Below are positions 26,289 to 36,651 of a DNA stretch of 64,000 bases, piece after piece. The stretch lies in NCBI RefSeq assembly GCF_026241105.1, contig NZ_JAPFFT010000006.1, positions 62,001 to 126,000 of the forward strand, written 5' to 3'. Position numbers and translations under genes: made by a program. This DNA is from Arthrobacter rhizophilus (GTDB lineage: Bacteria > Actinomycetota > Actinomycetes > Actinomycetales > Micrococcaceae). Each line of letters begins with the position of its first letter. Within the stretch, counting starts at the first letter, position 1. The notes beneath the pieces were generated by a model. The model saw nothing but the letters and a program-made list of their open reading frames with translations. It had not been told where the DNA came from and made no database searches.

Positions 26289-26654
26289 GGCTACATCTTG
26301 CCACGGGGCGCCCGCGCGGCCACGGGGCGTATGTGAGTTGCGCCACATGGGGCCGAGCGGGGTGGTTCGCGCGACGATCCGGCGGGCCGCATGATTTCCC
26401 TGAAATTCAACGAAAATACATATTAACTGATTCAGGGCTTCCGTTTTTCCCGGGGGCGCGCGGGCGGCGCGGAAAAATCCCGGGCGTGGCGTGGCACCAG
26501 TTAGTGCGGAAAGTTGATTATTATCGCGGCGCGGCTTGACGGCTTGGTAGTTACACGCGTGTAATTAGATATCGAACGCCGCTGCGGGAGTATCGGGTAC
26601 ATAACCGGGTACCGAATGAGCACGGCAGTATCTGCAACATCAGGAAGGGACGCC
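26289..26654. promoter_or_regulatory. Upstream region of whiB2 with operator-like palindrome
   Basis: The interval is AT-rich at 26395-26600. It contains an inverted repeat CCCTGAA/TTCAGGG (about 26398-26437), a candidate -35 TTGACG (26536-26541), and the perfect 14-bp palindrome TTACACGCGTGTAA (26551-26564) positioned where a -10 region would be. Near 26593-26613, TCGGGTAC and GGTACCGA form a further imperfect dyad. It is probably the whiB2 control region. Confidence 0.55.
26551..26564. promoter_or_regulatory. Perfect palindrome TTACACGCGTGTAA
   Basis: A 14-bp self-complementary site 17 bases upstream-to-downstream spaced from a TTGACG hexamer, overlapping the probable -10 of whiB2. This placement suits a repressor or an anti-activator. 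The binding protein is unknown. Confidence 0.55.
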
Positions 26655-27200
26655 ATGGGGCAAGCGTTGCGTATCCAGGAAGATGCAGTCGTCGCGGAAT
26701 ATGCGTCGGTTAAGTACCGATCGCGGGAAGTTCCGGGGGATTGGTATGTTGACCCGGCAGATCCGCAGGCGGCGGACCGTTATATCGAGACCACTCGCGA
26801 GTCGTTGGAAGATCAGGCAACAGCCCTTCTGGCCGCACACGAGGCCCTCGTAGGGGACATGCCGGTAGATCCGGAGGACGATCTTGACGATCCTCCCATG
26901 GAGCTGCGCCGTCCATTCGACAACCCGGCCCAGCCAGTGTGGATCGGGCTCCCTGGCCAAGGGGACTTCGACGACGAAGGCGAACTCGGTTGGCAAACGG
27001 ACGCCTTGTGCGCCCAGACGGACCCCGAGGCCTTCTTCCCCGAAAAAGGGGGGTCCACGCGGGATGCCAAGAAGGTTTGCGGTGCGTGCAATGTACGTTC
27101 GCAGTGCCTTGAATACGCACTCGCCAATGATGAACGTTTTGGTATCTGGGGCGGGCTTTCCGAGCGTGAACGCCGCAGGCTGAGGAAGCGAGCGGTCTGA
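26655..27200 (+). CDS. whiB2: WhiB-family iron-sulfur transcriptional regulator (WhiB2/WhmD type)
   Basis: Small regulator binding a [4Fe-4S] cluster and partnering with the housekeeping sigma factor. WhiB2/WhmD members control septation in actinobacteria. The four cluster cysteines are present as C-x22-C-x2-C-x5-C (ALCAQTD, KVCGACNVRSQC), followed by the family loop GIWGGLSERERR and a basic tail RLRKRAV. A long acidic N-terminus (DPEDDLDDPPMEL) precedes the domain. ATG at 26655 has AGGAAGGGA just upstream; ATG at 26616 would add 13 residues. The stop codon overlaps the start of the glycosyltransferase. Confidence 0.9.
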   Translation: MGQALRIQEDAVVAEYASVKYRSREVPGDWYVDPADPQAADRYIETTRESLEDQATALLAAHEALVGDMPVDPEDDLDDPPMELRRPFDNPAQPVWIGLPGQGDFDDEGELGWQTDALCAQTDPEAFFPEKGGSTRDAKKVCGACNVRSQCLEYALANDERFGIWGGLSERERRRLRKRAV

Positions 27201-30200
27201 TTCTCAAGGCAGTACACGTTACCGCCGTCGTCGTCTCGCATGACGGCGGTAACTATCTCCCCAGAACCCTGGCGGCTCTGCTGGACCAGACGCGTCCGGC
27301 AGATGCCGCCATTGGCATTGATACGGGCTCCCGCGACAAGTCCGCAGCGTTGCTGCGGCGGGCGCTCGGCGAGGGCAACGTCACCAGCACAGGCGAATCC
27401 AAAATAGGCTTCGGCGCAGCCGTCATGGCCGGACTGGCCCGTTCGGCTCCTTCGAAGGAACGGGGAACCACGGAATGGATCTGGCTGCTGCACGACGACG
27501 CCGCTCCCGCCCCGGAGGCGCTCGCCGAGCTGCTTCAGGCAGTCGAGCGTGCTCCCTCAGTGACGGTGGCTGGTTGCAAGCAGCTGGCCTGGGACGCGGA
27601 ACGCAAGCTCATCGACGCCGGCCTGTCCACGAGCCGCTGGGCCGAAAGGCTCACGCTGATCGAGGCCGACGAGCTCGACCAAGGTCAGTACGACGGCCGT
27701 ACCGACACGTTCGCGGTGAATTCCGCGGGCATGCTGATCCGGCGTGACGCGTGGGAGCAGTTGGGCGGCTTTGACCCGGCGCTACCGGGCGTAGGAGACG
27801 ACGTCGATTTCTGCTGGCGCAACTGGCTTGCGGGCAACAGGGTTGTGGTGGTCCCGGCGGCGCGCATGTTCCACGTCGAGAACCGGCCCCACAGCCTGTC
27901 GACACCTGCCGCAGCCCGCAAGAGCCAGGTCCATTTGAGGCTCACGCATGCCTCGCCATGGAAGGTCCCGCTGCACGTCATCGGCGCCTTGCTCGGCGGC
28001 CTGTTGCGGCTGGTCTTGAGCATTCTGGTCAAGGAGCCAGCCCACGGAATATCCCAACTCGGCGCCACCCTTGCGGCTCTGGGCCGTCCCAGGGCGATTT
28101 GGCGTGCCAGGAGGAACGCCGCCCGGACGCGGCGGGTGCGGCGCTCCGTAATCAAGGGCCTGCAGACTCCGCGGCGCGAGGTTTGGGCCCACCGCCGCTC
28201 CCTTGTAGAAGCGATTGGTGCAGACGATTTCCAGGAGACGCAGGATTCCCTGGCTCCGGAACCGAGCGGCGATGCTGGCGACGATTTCGCAGCCCTCGCT
28301 ACGAATGAGCGAGGGTGGATCGGCGCAGGTGCAGTAGCGGCCGGATTCGTTGCCCTGGCCGCCTCCTTCGTAGGCCTGCTGGGACTCCTGGGCGCGGGCG
28401 GGGTGATCGGCGGCGGACTGCTGCCGGTGGCCACCGCGGCTGACATCTGGCGCTCAGCGTCCAGCTGGTGGATCAACTTGGGCGCAGGACTGCCCGGGCA
28501 CGGAGATCCCTTCGCCTACGTACTGTGGCTCGTGTCGATGCTCGGGGCGGGCGACTCCAATGCAGCCATCGTGTGGCTGTTGTTGCTGGCCATGCCTTTG
28601 TCCGGACTAGGTGCCTGGTTTGCCGCCGGCGCGTTGACCACGCTGCGCCGTTACCGCTTCATTGCTGCGCTGGTCTGGGCCGGTGCTCCGGTTCTCCAGG
28701 TCGCTGTGAACCAAGGAAGGCTTGGGGCCCTCCTGGCCCATGTGGTGATGCCTTTGTTGGTTCTGGCACTCTTGCGGGCCACGGGATCAGCACTGGGTCG
28801 GGGCGCTAAGTCCAAGCAGCATCAGCACCAGCCGTCCGGTGCTGCCTCAGCCAAACCTTTGCCGGGGAAACCGGGCATCAACGGCACGCCGTCATGGACC
28901 GCTGCTGCCGCGGCCGGACTGGCGCTGGCGGTAGTGACGGCCTCTGCGCCGTCCCTGCTGCCCCCCATCGCCGTCCTCGTTGTCTTTTGCGCTATCGCCC
29001 TGGGGCGGCGCGGGCGGACGGTCTGGTGGTCATTGCTTCCGAGCGCGGCGCTCTTTGCACCGTATGTGCTCTCGGTCCTGGAGCGGCCCCGCGCGATGCT
29101 GGCCGATCCAGGCCTCCCGCTCGGGTTCGAAGCCGCGCCGTTGTGGCAGCAATTGCTGGGCCAACCCCTGAAATTCGATATCAACGGCGGATTGGCCGGG
29201 TTGGCATTGTTTGGCCCGTCGGGTGTGCCGTGGGCGCTGTTGCTTGCTGTCCTGGTTGGCGCGCCGGTCCTCCTGCTGTCTGTTGCGGCCCTCTTTGTGC
29301 CCGGACGGCGCTCACGTGTCACACGTTTCCTTTGGGCGGGGGCCCTCCTGCTCCTGGCCTGGGCCTGGCTCGCGGAACATGTGGCAACAGCCGCCAACGG
29401 CAACATGCTCGTAGCATCCTTCACGGGGCCGGCAGTTTCCGCCGCCGGGTTCGCTGTCCTGGGAGCCGCGCTGATTGGAGCGGAAAACCTCCTCCAACTC
29501 AAGGCCAAGGCGGAGGATGACATGCCGGTCAGGCGCGCCGCAGTGCGAGTCCTCTCTGCTGTGACAACCCTTCTCCTGGTTGCCGGACCCCTGGCCAGCA
29601 TGGGGGTGTGGGCAACACAGAACGTCATGACCAACACGGATACGGTGCCGTCGGCCAGTGGTGCCCTCGGAACCCCGCGCCTGATTCAACCGGCAGGGCA
29701 GAACACCCTTCCGGCTACCGCCGTCGACCACGGCCAAGGGCCCGAACAGACCCGCACGCTGGTCATCACGGCCGGTGACAACGGTGGGTACACGTCATCC
29801 CTGATGCGTGGGGCCGGCACTACGCTGGACTCGCTCTCCACTGTGGCCGCCGCCAGTTCCATCGTGGGCTCGCCGGGCCAGGAACGTCTTGCGGCCGACG
29901 ACGACGCGACTGCGTCCATCCGGAATGCGGTAGCCACTATTGTCGCGGGAACCGGCGTCGACCCGCGGCCAAGCCTTGAGCAACTCGGTGCCGGATTCGT
30001 TGTTCTGAAGTCAGCCGACACCGCTGCCCAGCTGACCGCCAACCGGATAGACTCCGTTCCTGGCCTAGTAGCTGTGGGGAAGACCGATTCCGGGTGGCTG
30101 TGGCGTGTCACGCCGCTGAACCGGGCTGCCGCGGCGGACGCCGAAACGGCGCACCGGGTCCGGGTGGTGGACGCCAAGGGCGCGGTTGTTGCGCTCCTTC

Positions 30201-30538
30201 CCTCCGTCGGAACATCTGCTGCGGGTGACATCCCGGCTGGCGGGGATGGCCGCCTGGTAGTGCTCTCTGAGCGGGCAGATGCCGGCTGGAGCGCCTGGCT
30301 GGATGGCCGTCGGCTGAGCCCGACCACCTCTGGATGGGCCCAAGCGTTCACCTTGCCGGCTGCAGGCGGCAAAATCGAGATCCGTTACACCACTGTTTGG
30401 GAACCGTGGCTCGGCATTCTGCAGGCCGTAGTGATTGGTTTGACTATCCTGCTGGCCATTCCCATGCCTGCCCGCAGGCCGAAAACCGGCCTCCTGAAGG
30501 AACAAAAAACTCTCCGTAAGGAATACAGCAGTGTCTGA
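27197..30538 (+). CDS. Giant family-2 glycosyltransferase with multi-pass membrane domain
   Basis: About 1113 residues: a GT2 domain at residues 5-290, then many transmembrane segments from about 370 to 780 and a C-terminal extracytoplasmic domain. GT2 features include VTAVVVSHDGGNYLPRTL, the metal-binding HDDAAPAPEAL (DxD-like), AVNSAGMLIRRDAWEQLGGFDP and GDDVDFCWR. It probably transfers a sugar onto an envelope polymer or lipid carrier. The conserved N-terminus has no ATG, GTG or TTG in frame until TTG at 27350, which would delete 51 core residues. The likely start is CTG at 27197, eight bases after AGGAAG, overlapping the whiB2 stop as CTGA. It overlaps the DUF5719 gene by 8 bp. Confidence 0.85.
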   Translation: MILKAVHVTAVVVSHDGGNYLPRTLAALLDQTRPADAAIGIDTGSRDKSAALLRRALGEGNVTSTGESKIGFGAAVMAGLARSAPSKERGTTEWIWLLHDDAAPAPEALAELLQAVERAPSVTVAGCKQLAWDAERKLIDAGLSTSRWAERLTLIEADELDQGQYDGRTDTFAVNSAGMLIRRDAWEQLGGFDPALPGVGDDVDFCWRNWLAGNRVVVVPAARMFHVENRPHSLSTPAAARKSQVHLRLTHASPWKVPLHVIGALLGGLLRLVLSILVKEPAHGISQLGATLAALGRPRAIWRARRNAARTRRVRRSVIKGLQTPRREVWAHRRSLVEAIGADDFQETQDSLAPEPSGDAGDDFAALATNERGWIGAGAVAAGFVALAASFVGLLGLLGAGGVIGGGLLPVATAADIWRSASSWWINLGAGLPGHGDPFAYVLWLVSMLGAGDSNAAIVWLLLLAMPLSGLGAWFAAGALTTLRRYRFIAALVWAGAPVLQVAVNQGRLGALLAHVVMPLLVLALLRATGSALGRGAKSKQHQHQPSGAASAKPLPGKPGINGTPSWTAAAAAGLALAVVTASAPSLLPPIAVLVVFCAIALGRRGRTVWWSLLPSAALFAPYVLSVLERPRAMLADPGLPLGFEAAPLWQQLLGQPLKFDINGGLAGLALFGPSGVPWALLLAVLVGAPVLLLSVAALFVPGRRSRVTRFLWAGALLLLAWAWLAEHVATAANGNMLVASFTGPAVSAAGFAVLGAALIGAENLLQLKAKAEDDMPVRRAAVRVLSAVTTLLLVAGPLASMGVWATQNVMTNTDTVPSASGALGTPRLIQPAGQNTLPATAVDHGQGPEQTRTLVITAGDNGGYTSSLMRGAGTTLDSLSTVAAASSIVGSPGQERLAADDDATASIRNAVATIVAGTGVDPRPSLEQLGAGFVVLKSADTAAQLTANRIDSVPGLVAVGKTDSGWLWRVTPLNRAAAADAETAHRVRVVDAKGAVVALLPSVGTSAAGDIPAGGDGRLVVLSERADAGWSAWLDGRRLSPTTSGWAQAFTLPAAGGKIEIRYTTVWEPWLGILQAVVIGLTILLAIPMPARRPKTGLLKEQKTLRKEYSSV

Positions 30539-32204
30539 CAACCAAGACCGTACGTCAGCAACGCCCACCCGACGGGGAAGTTCGGCGTCGGGCATCGGAG
30601 AGACAAGGGAGCGCGGCCAGCGCAAAGCCGCGAACAAGAACAAGGGCGTTGTATTGGGCGTGCTCTCCGCGGCGATACTTCTTGCGGCAGGGGCGGGCAT
30701 GGTCTCTGCGGCATCCATAGTCCCGGCACCGTCAGGGAGCAAGACCTTGGACATGTCCCTTGCCGATGTCCCTGCGGGCAAGGCGACCGCCGTGTGTCCG
30801 GCGCCTCCTCGCCTCCCCGAAGGAACCGCCGCGGGCACCGACACACAATTCAGCCCCATTTCGCGTTCAGCCAAGAGTTTCCTGGATGCGGTAGTGCTCA
30901 GCGACGCCGCCGGCTCTGTTCCCGGAAGCAGCCTGGCCGCCTTGGGCGGGTCCGTGGTCGCCGAAATCGCCAAGCCTCCGGCCGCCGTGCAGACCCCTGC
31001 GCCCGGACCTCCCGTCCTTAACGCAGGCGTCGTCGCCCAACGGCCGGCGGGTGAAGTAACCGTGTTGGGTGCGGATCCCATCAGTGGCCAAAAGGCCGCC
31101 GTGGCGGGCCTGATGAGCTACACGGCCAGCGACGGCGATCTCCGCGGCCTTGCGGCCGCACCCTGCCAGCAACCGCGCAACGATGCCTGGCTCCTGGGCG
31201 CCGGCACCGCACTGGGACAAACAGCAATTCTGGACATCAGCAACGCTTCGGGCACACCGGCCACCGTCAACCTTGACCTGTACGGTGCCCGTGGCCAGAT
31301 CCAGGCCCCGGACAGCCGGGGCTTGCTGGTTTCGCCTGGAACTACGCGATCCATCAACTTGGCCGGGCTGGCCCCGAACGAGGGCCAGCTCTCGGTGCAC
31401 CTGCGCAGCAGCGGCGGGCCGGTTGCGGCAAGCATCCAGCAAAGCGTTCTCCGCGGCCTGACGGCCGGGGGTGTCGAGCTGATTACCCCGGGCGCTGCTG
31501 CCGCCGACTCCCAGGTCATGACGGGGGTGGACATCCAGGACCCGGCCGCCGTGAAGTCGCTTGGCGACAAGGCAGGGTTTTCCGACGCCGTTCCGGCATT
31601 GCAGATTACCGTCCCCGGTCCCGCCAATGCGGTGCTCGATGTTCGGTTGTTCGGGCCGAACGGGCAACGCACGCTGCCCGGCGGGGGAGCGGTGACTGCC
31701 AAAGCGGGTTCGGTCACCCAAGTGCCGCTCACGGGCGTCCCCGCCGGTATGTACACAGTCAGCGCTACCTCGGACGTTCCCTTCGCCGCGTCCACCCGCG
31801 TAACACGAGGACTCAAGGCTGAGGATCCCGTGGACTTCGCTTGGTCTCCGGCCGCGGTCCGTTTGGGCAGCCAGCATGTCATGGCGGTGCCTCAGGGAGG
31901 CACACGCTTCCTCAGCTTCGGCGTGCCGGCAGGCCGCGCCACGGTCAGCTACACGCCGGTCACGTCGGACGGCAAGGTGCACAAGACGGAAACTGTGGAA
32001 ATCGCCGGGGGAACCACCTCAGTCATCGGGGTTCCGGAGAAATCCGACGGTGCCGCGATTTCCGGCTATATCGTGTCGGCGGCAGGAGACGCGGCCTACG
32101 GCGCGCTCGTGCTCGGCCAGGGCGATCAATCCGGAGTTTCGGTCTTGACCATTCAAGATGGCGCGGCGGGCCACGAAAAAGTACAGGTCACTCTGGGTTA
32201 CTGA
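30531..32204 (+). CDS. DUF5719 family secreted/anchored protein
   Basis: A 557-residue protein with one N-terminal membrane anchor near residues 38-60 (GVVLGVLSAAILLAAGAGMVSAAS) after a basic cytoplasmic stretch, and a long extracytoplasmic region of beta-rich repeats, for example TAILDISNASGTPATVNLDLYGARG and ITVPGPANAVLDVRLFGPNG, matching DUF5719. GTG at 30531 overlaps the glycosyltransferase stop, so the two are probably co-translated. The anchored beta-repeat protein may assist the envelope glycosyltransferase. This is inference from linkage. Confidence 0.85.
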   Translation: MSDNQDRTSATPTRRGSSASGIGETRERGQRKAANKNKGVVLGVLSAAILLAAGAGMVSAASIVPAPSGSKTLDMSLADVPAGKATAVCPAPPRLPEGTAAGTDTQFSPISRSAKSFLDAVVLSDAAGSVPGSSLAALGGSVVAEIAKPPAAVQTPAPGPPVLNAGVVAQRPAGEVTVLGADPISGQKAAVAGLMSYTASDGDLRGLAAAPCQQPRNDAWLLGAGTALGQTAILDISNASGTPATVNLDLYGARGQIQAPDSRGLLVSPGTTRSINLAGLAPNEGQLSVHLRSSGGPVAASIQQSVLRGLTAGGVELITPGAAAADSQVMTGVDIQDPAAVKSLGDKAGFSDAVPALQITVPGPANAVLDVRLFGPNGQRTLPGGGAVTAKAGSVTQVPLTGVPAGMYTVSATSDVPFAASTRVTRGLKAEDPVDFAWSPAAVRLGSQHVMAVPQGGTRFLSFGVPAGRATVSYTPVTSDGKVHKTETVEIAGGTTSVIGVPEKSDGAAISGYIVSAAGDAAYGALVLGQGDQSGVSVLTIQDGAAGHEKVQVTLGY

Positions 32205-32242
32205 GCGGCGGTTTACCGGGTAGAGCCCTGCCGGGCCGCGGC

Positions 32243-32761
32243 TTACTGGTAACGACGGCGGTAGACAGGGTCCAGGGTCTCCGGCGGGACGCCGAGCATC
32301 TCGGCGGTGTATTCGACGACGACGTCGTGCACCAGGTCCTGGAGGTCCTCGCGGCCACCGGTGGTGTGCTCTACGACGCGCCGATAGATGGTGATGACGG
32401 GTCCTGCTCCGTGGGCTGCCGGGGCGTATGAGCCCAACGGTGCCGGTGTGCCTTGGGCTACCAGTTCCTCGAGGTTTGGTGGGATCTCGTCAACGGCGAA
32501 CGAGACGCCGTCGAGCCGTTTTCCCCACATATCCTGCAGCCGTTCGGCGGAATCCAGCACGAGGTCGTCGAACCTTTCCGCACGCGTCCGGTAGCCGGGA
32601 ACGTTGGGAAGCATGATTTCCCCGCGCAACCCGCGCCCGTGGCGGTTTCTGCGGCGCTGCCTGAAGCCGCGTACGGACGTGCCCGCCGTCGTCGTTTCCT
32701 GGCTGTCCTCGGTATCAGACAAATGGACTGTGAAGCCCGGAACGTGGTGCTGTGACTGCAT
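32243..32761 (-). CDS. Metallopeptidase-fold protein (PF06262-like), zinc motif not canonical
   Basis: A 172-residue protein matching the minimal zincin-like actinobacterial family in its central FAVDEIPPNLEELVAQGTPAPLG and ITIYRRVVEHT segments. Where active members carry HExxHH, this one reads LVHDVVVEYTAEMLG, keeping one histidine and one glutamate but not the HExxH spacing, so peptidase activity is doubtful. The N-terminus is arginine-rich (RGFRQRRRNRHGRGLRG). ATG at 32761 follows TAAAGT by six bases. It is divergent from DUF3499 and convergent with DUF5719. Confidence 0.78.
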   Translation of the reverse strand: MQSQHHVPGFTVHLSDTEDSQETTTAGTSVRGFRQRRRNRHGRGLRGEIMLPNVPGYRTRAERFDDLVLDSAERLQDMWGKRLDGVSFAVDEIPPNLEELVAQGTPAPLGSYAPAAHGAGPVITIYRRVVEHTTGGREDLQDLVHDVVVEYTAEMLGVPPETLDPVYRRRYQ

Positions 32762-32767
32762 ATATCG

Positions 32768-32773
32768 ACTTTA
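32768..32773 (-). promoter_or_regulatory. -10 element TAAAGT, leaderless start of metallopeptidase-fold gene
   Basis: On the minus strand TAAAGT, six bases, then ATG at 32761. Confidence 0.5.
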
Positions 32774-32844
32774 GACCCGTGCCTACTCCAACGCGACATA
32801 ATGCCCTCTCAGGGGCAATGCACCGCGCCGCGGCGAAGTGCGGC

Positions 32845-32850
32845 TAATCT
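32845..32850 (+). promoter_or_regulatory. -10 element TAATCT, near-leaderless start of DUF3499 gene
   Basis: TAATCT is followed by eight bases and GTG at 32859. Confidence 0.45.
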
Positions 32851-32858
32851 GGGATGTT

Positions 32859-33233
32859 GTGGGTGCAATTCGTCAGTGTTCCAGATCAGCTTGCCGCCAA
32901 TCCGCGGTGGCCACTTTGACGTACGTCTACGCCGAATCGACGGCGGTGCTGGGTCCTCTGGCTACGTATGCCGAGCCCCATTCCTACGATCTGTGCGCGC
33001 AGCATGCGGAATCGCTGACGGTACCGAGGGGCTGGGAAGTCATGCGGCTCGCCATGCCGTCCTCGCCGCCGCAGCCCGGGCCGGACGATCTCCTCGCCCT
33101 GGCCAATGCCGTGCGCGAAGCGGCCTCGGCCCCGGCGCCGGAACAGCGCACTGCCCGCGCCCCCTTTGATGGACCGGCCCCTGCCGAGGGAACCGCAAGG
33201 CGCCACCTGCGCATCCTGCGCGATCCCTCCTGA
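32859..33233 (+). CDS. DUF3499 family protein
   Basis: A 124-residue actinobacterial protein with an N-terminal putative zinc site: C-x4-C in RQCSRSACRQ and C-x2-H in YDLCAQH, separated by the conserved TLTYVYAESTAVLGPLATYAEPHSYDL. The C-terminal half is low complexity (alanine/proline). Function unknown. GTG at 32859 gives the conserved start VGAIRQCSR. In many other actinobacteria a phosphomannomutase gene follows here (from memory); in this window the next gene is Trm112. Confidence 0.85.
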   Translation: MGAIRQCSRSACRQSAVATLTYVYAESTAVLGPLATYAEPHSYDLCAQHAESLTVPRGWEVMRLAMPSSPPQPGPDDLLALANAVREAASAPAPEQRTARAPFDGPAPAEGTARRHLRILRDPS

Positions 33234-33388
33234 ACTCCTTCGCGTCCAGCACGAACCGCGCGCTGTCTGACCCCGTGTGTCGCTGCTCCCTTTGTGACAA
33301 GGTTCCCGGTGCCGCCGGGTTGTACTCTGGAAGCTGCATATCAGTCCAAAGCGGCGCCTGTGATGGTGCCATCCAGGGAGCTTCAACC

Positions 33389-33613
33389 ATGCCAAAGGTC
33401 AGTCCTGAATTGTTGTCCATCCTGCGTTGCCCGGTCACCGGGTCCCCGTTGGAGCAGGACGGCGAGGAACTTGTCTCGACGGCGGCGGCCGCCTCGGGTG
33501 AAAAGATCCGCTACGCCATCCAGGACGGAATCCCCTTGCTGCTGCCTCCGGAGCTGCTGGCCGCCGCCAACGCCGCTGCCTCGGACCAGCACGACGGACC
33601 CCGCCACGCCTGA
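33389..33613 (+). CDS. Trm112 family zinc-ribbon-like protein
   Basis: A 74-residue protein of the Trm112/YcaR family, small partners that activate methyltransferases in eukaryotes and have unclear roles in bacteria. It starts PELLSILRCPVTGSPLEQ and has the family's IQDGIPLLLP strand near residue 45. Only one of the usual zinc cysteines remains. AGGGAG at 33375-33380 supports the ATG at 33389. It lies 42 bp upstream of ahcY, an S-adenosylmethionine-cycle gene. Confidence 0.85.
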   Translation: MPKVSPELLSILRCPVTGSPLEQDGEELVSTAAAASGEKIRYAIQDGIPLLLPPELLAAANAAASDQHDGPRHA

Positions 33614-33655
33614 GCCCCAACTGACTTCAACCATTCGGTACTTCTAAGGACTTCC

Positions 33656-35137
<1,482 letters not shown>

Positions 35138-35144
35138 GAACACG

Positions 35145-35178
35145 GGCTGGGAGCGCGCTGACCGGCGAGCTCCCAGCC
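35145..35178 (+). terminator. Hairpin after ahcY
   Basis: Ten-base perfect arms GGCTGGGAGC (35145-35154) and GCTCCCAGCC (35169-35178) lie 7 bp after the ahcY stop. No T-run follows. Confidence 0.6.
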
Positions 35179-35197
35179 AATATCAAGCCACGCCCCT

Positions 35198-35203
35198 TAG
35201 GAT
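35198..35203 (+). promoter_or_regulatory. -10 element TAGGAT for L,D-transpeptidase gene
   Basis: TAGGAT predicts a leader of about 50 bases before the ATG at 35259. The leader contains two similar poly-T blocks (GAGTTTTTTTGG, GAGTTTTTTGG). Confidence 0.35.
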
Positions 35204-35258
35204 GCGGCTGTGGGGCGTGAGTTTTTTTGGGGGCGCGAGTTTTTTGGAGAAATCAAAC

Positions 35259-36617
35259 ATGGGTCATAATCCTGACGGCGGGCACGCGGACGCTTCTGAG
35301 CGCTGGGACGCCTTCGAGCATGCTGACGCCTTCGATCACCCGGACGCCGCGGAGCCCGTGGACAATGGCACTGCCGAGCACTTGGACACTGCGCAGACGA
35401 AGCGAAGCAGGTTCCGGAAGATGGCCTGGATCGTGGTTGTCTGCCTCGTTGCCGCCCTCAGCGGCACTTTCGCTGCCGTGGCGCCGCATGCGGCCAGCGC
35501 GGCGATCGAGTCCGAAGGATCATCCGGTGAACGCAGCGAGGCGGGTGCCGTACTGCCCGTCGTAAAGCCCGCCACGGTGGTCGCATCACCTGCGAGCGGG
35601 GCCAAACAGGTAAACCCCGCCGCCCCCGTCACAATCGCCGTCAAGGACGGAACCCTGGACAGGGTCTCTTTGACGAGCACCAAGGGAAAGACCATTGAGG
35701 GCGGGTTGACCCCGGATGGCCTCAGCTGGACGGCCACCACGCCCCTCGAATTCAACACTTCATACACTTTCAACTACACCGTGGCGGATTCGGCTGGCCG
35801 CGCCACGTCGAAAACCCAGTCCTTCGCGACGGTTTCCACCCAGAACGAGGCCGACGCCGCGATGTACCCCCTGGAGGGGTCCAAGGTAGGCGTGGCGCAG
35901 CCGCTTCAGATCACTTTCAGTGAACCCGTGGTCAACAAAGCTGCTGTCGAGAAGGCCATCACGGTCACGTCCACATCAGGCCAAGCCGGGGCCTTCCACT
36001 GGTTCAGCGACACGATGGTGCGCTACCGCCCGGAGAACTTCTGGGCAGCGAACAGCACCGTGACAGTGGATCTCAAACTGTTCGGGGTGGACTTCGGCAA
36101 CGGCCAGATCGGCAACTTCAACAAGACGAACTCCTTCAAAATCGGAGACAAGAAGGTTGCCATAGCTGACGCGGTGGCCCACACCTTCACGGTCAGCGTC
36201 AACGATCAGCAGGTTGGCGAATGGCCGGACACCATGGGCGACACCAGGTTCCCTTCCGCACGCGGCTACCTGGTGCTCATGGAAAAGTACCGGGTGGAGC
36301 ACATGGATGCCTCCACCATCGGTCTCAAGCCAGGGGATCCTGCCTACTACGGACAGCTTGACGTCAACTACGCCACGCGTCTGACGCCCAGCGGGGAGTT
36401 CATCCATCAGGCCACGGACTCGGCTATGCCTTACATTGGCGTCACAAACCTCTCGCACGGCTGCATCGGATTGGGACCTGACGGTGCGAAATGGGTGTTC
36501 GACAACATGACAACCGGAGACGTCGTCCAAGTGGTCAACACCGAGGGCGATTACGCCAACTTCGACGACGGCTTTGGCGATTGGAACATCCCCTGGGCGC
36601 AGTACGCGAAGCGCTAA
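35259..36617 (+). CDS. L,D-transpeptidase with Ig-like domains (YkuD)
   Basis: Membrane-anchored enzyme forming 3-3 cross-links in peptidoglycan. The 452-residue protein has an acidic cytoplasmic N-terminus, one transmembrane anchor near residues 52-75 (MAWIVVVCLVAALSGTFAAVAP), Ig-like domains near 110-310 (SFATVSTQNEADAAMYPLEG opens the second) and a C-terminal YkuD catalytic domain. The catalytic motif is SHGCIGL, with the upstream histidine in EFIHQATDS. ATG at 35259 has TGGAGAAA upstream and gives the anchor. Confidence 0.92.
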   Translation: MGHNPDGGHADASERWDAFEHADAFDHPDAAEPVDNGTAEHLDTAQTKRSRFRKMAWIVVVCLVAALSGTFAAVAPHAASAAIESEGSSGERSEAGAVLPVVKPATVVASPASGAKQVNPAAPVTIAVKDGTLDRVSLTSTKGKTIEGGLTPDGLSWTATTPLEFNTSYTFNYTVADSAGRATSKTQSFATVSTQNEADAAMYPLEGSKVGVAQPLQITFSEPVVNKAAVEKAITVTSTSGQAGAFHWFSDTMVRYRPENFWAANSTVTVDLKLFGVDFGNGQIGNFNKTNSFKIGDKKVAIADAVAHTFTVSVNDQQVGEWPDTMGDTRFPSARGYLVLMEKYRVEHMDASTIGLKPGDPAYYGQLDVNYATRLTPSGEFIHQATDSAMPYIGVTNLSHGCIGLGPDGAKWVFDNMTTGDVVQVVNTEGDYANFDDGFGDWNIPWAQYAKR

Positions 36618-36651
36618 CCGCCGTCGCAAGCGTACGACGCCGGTTGCCCGC

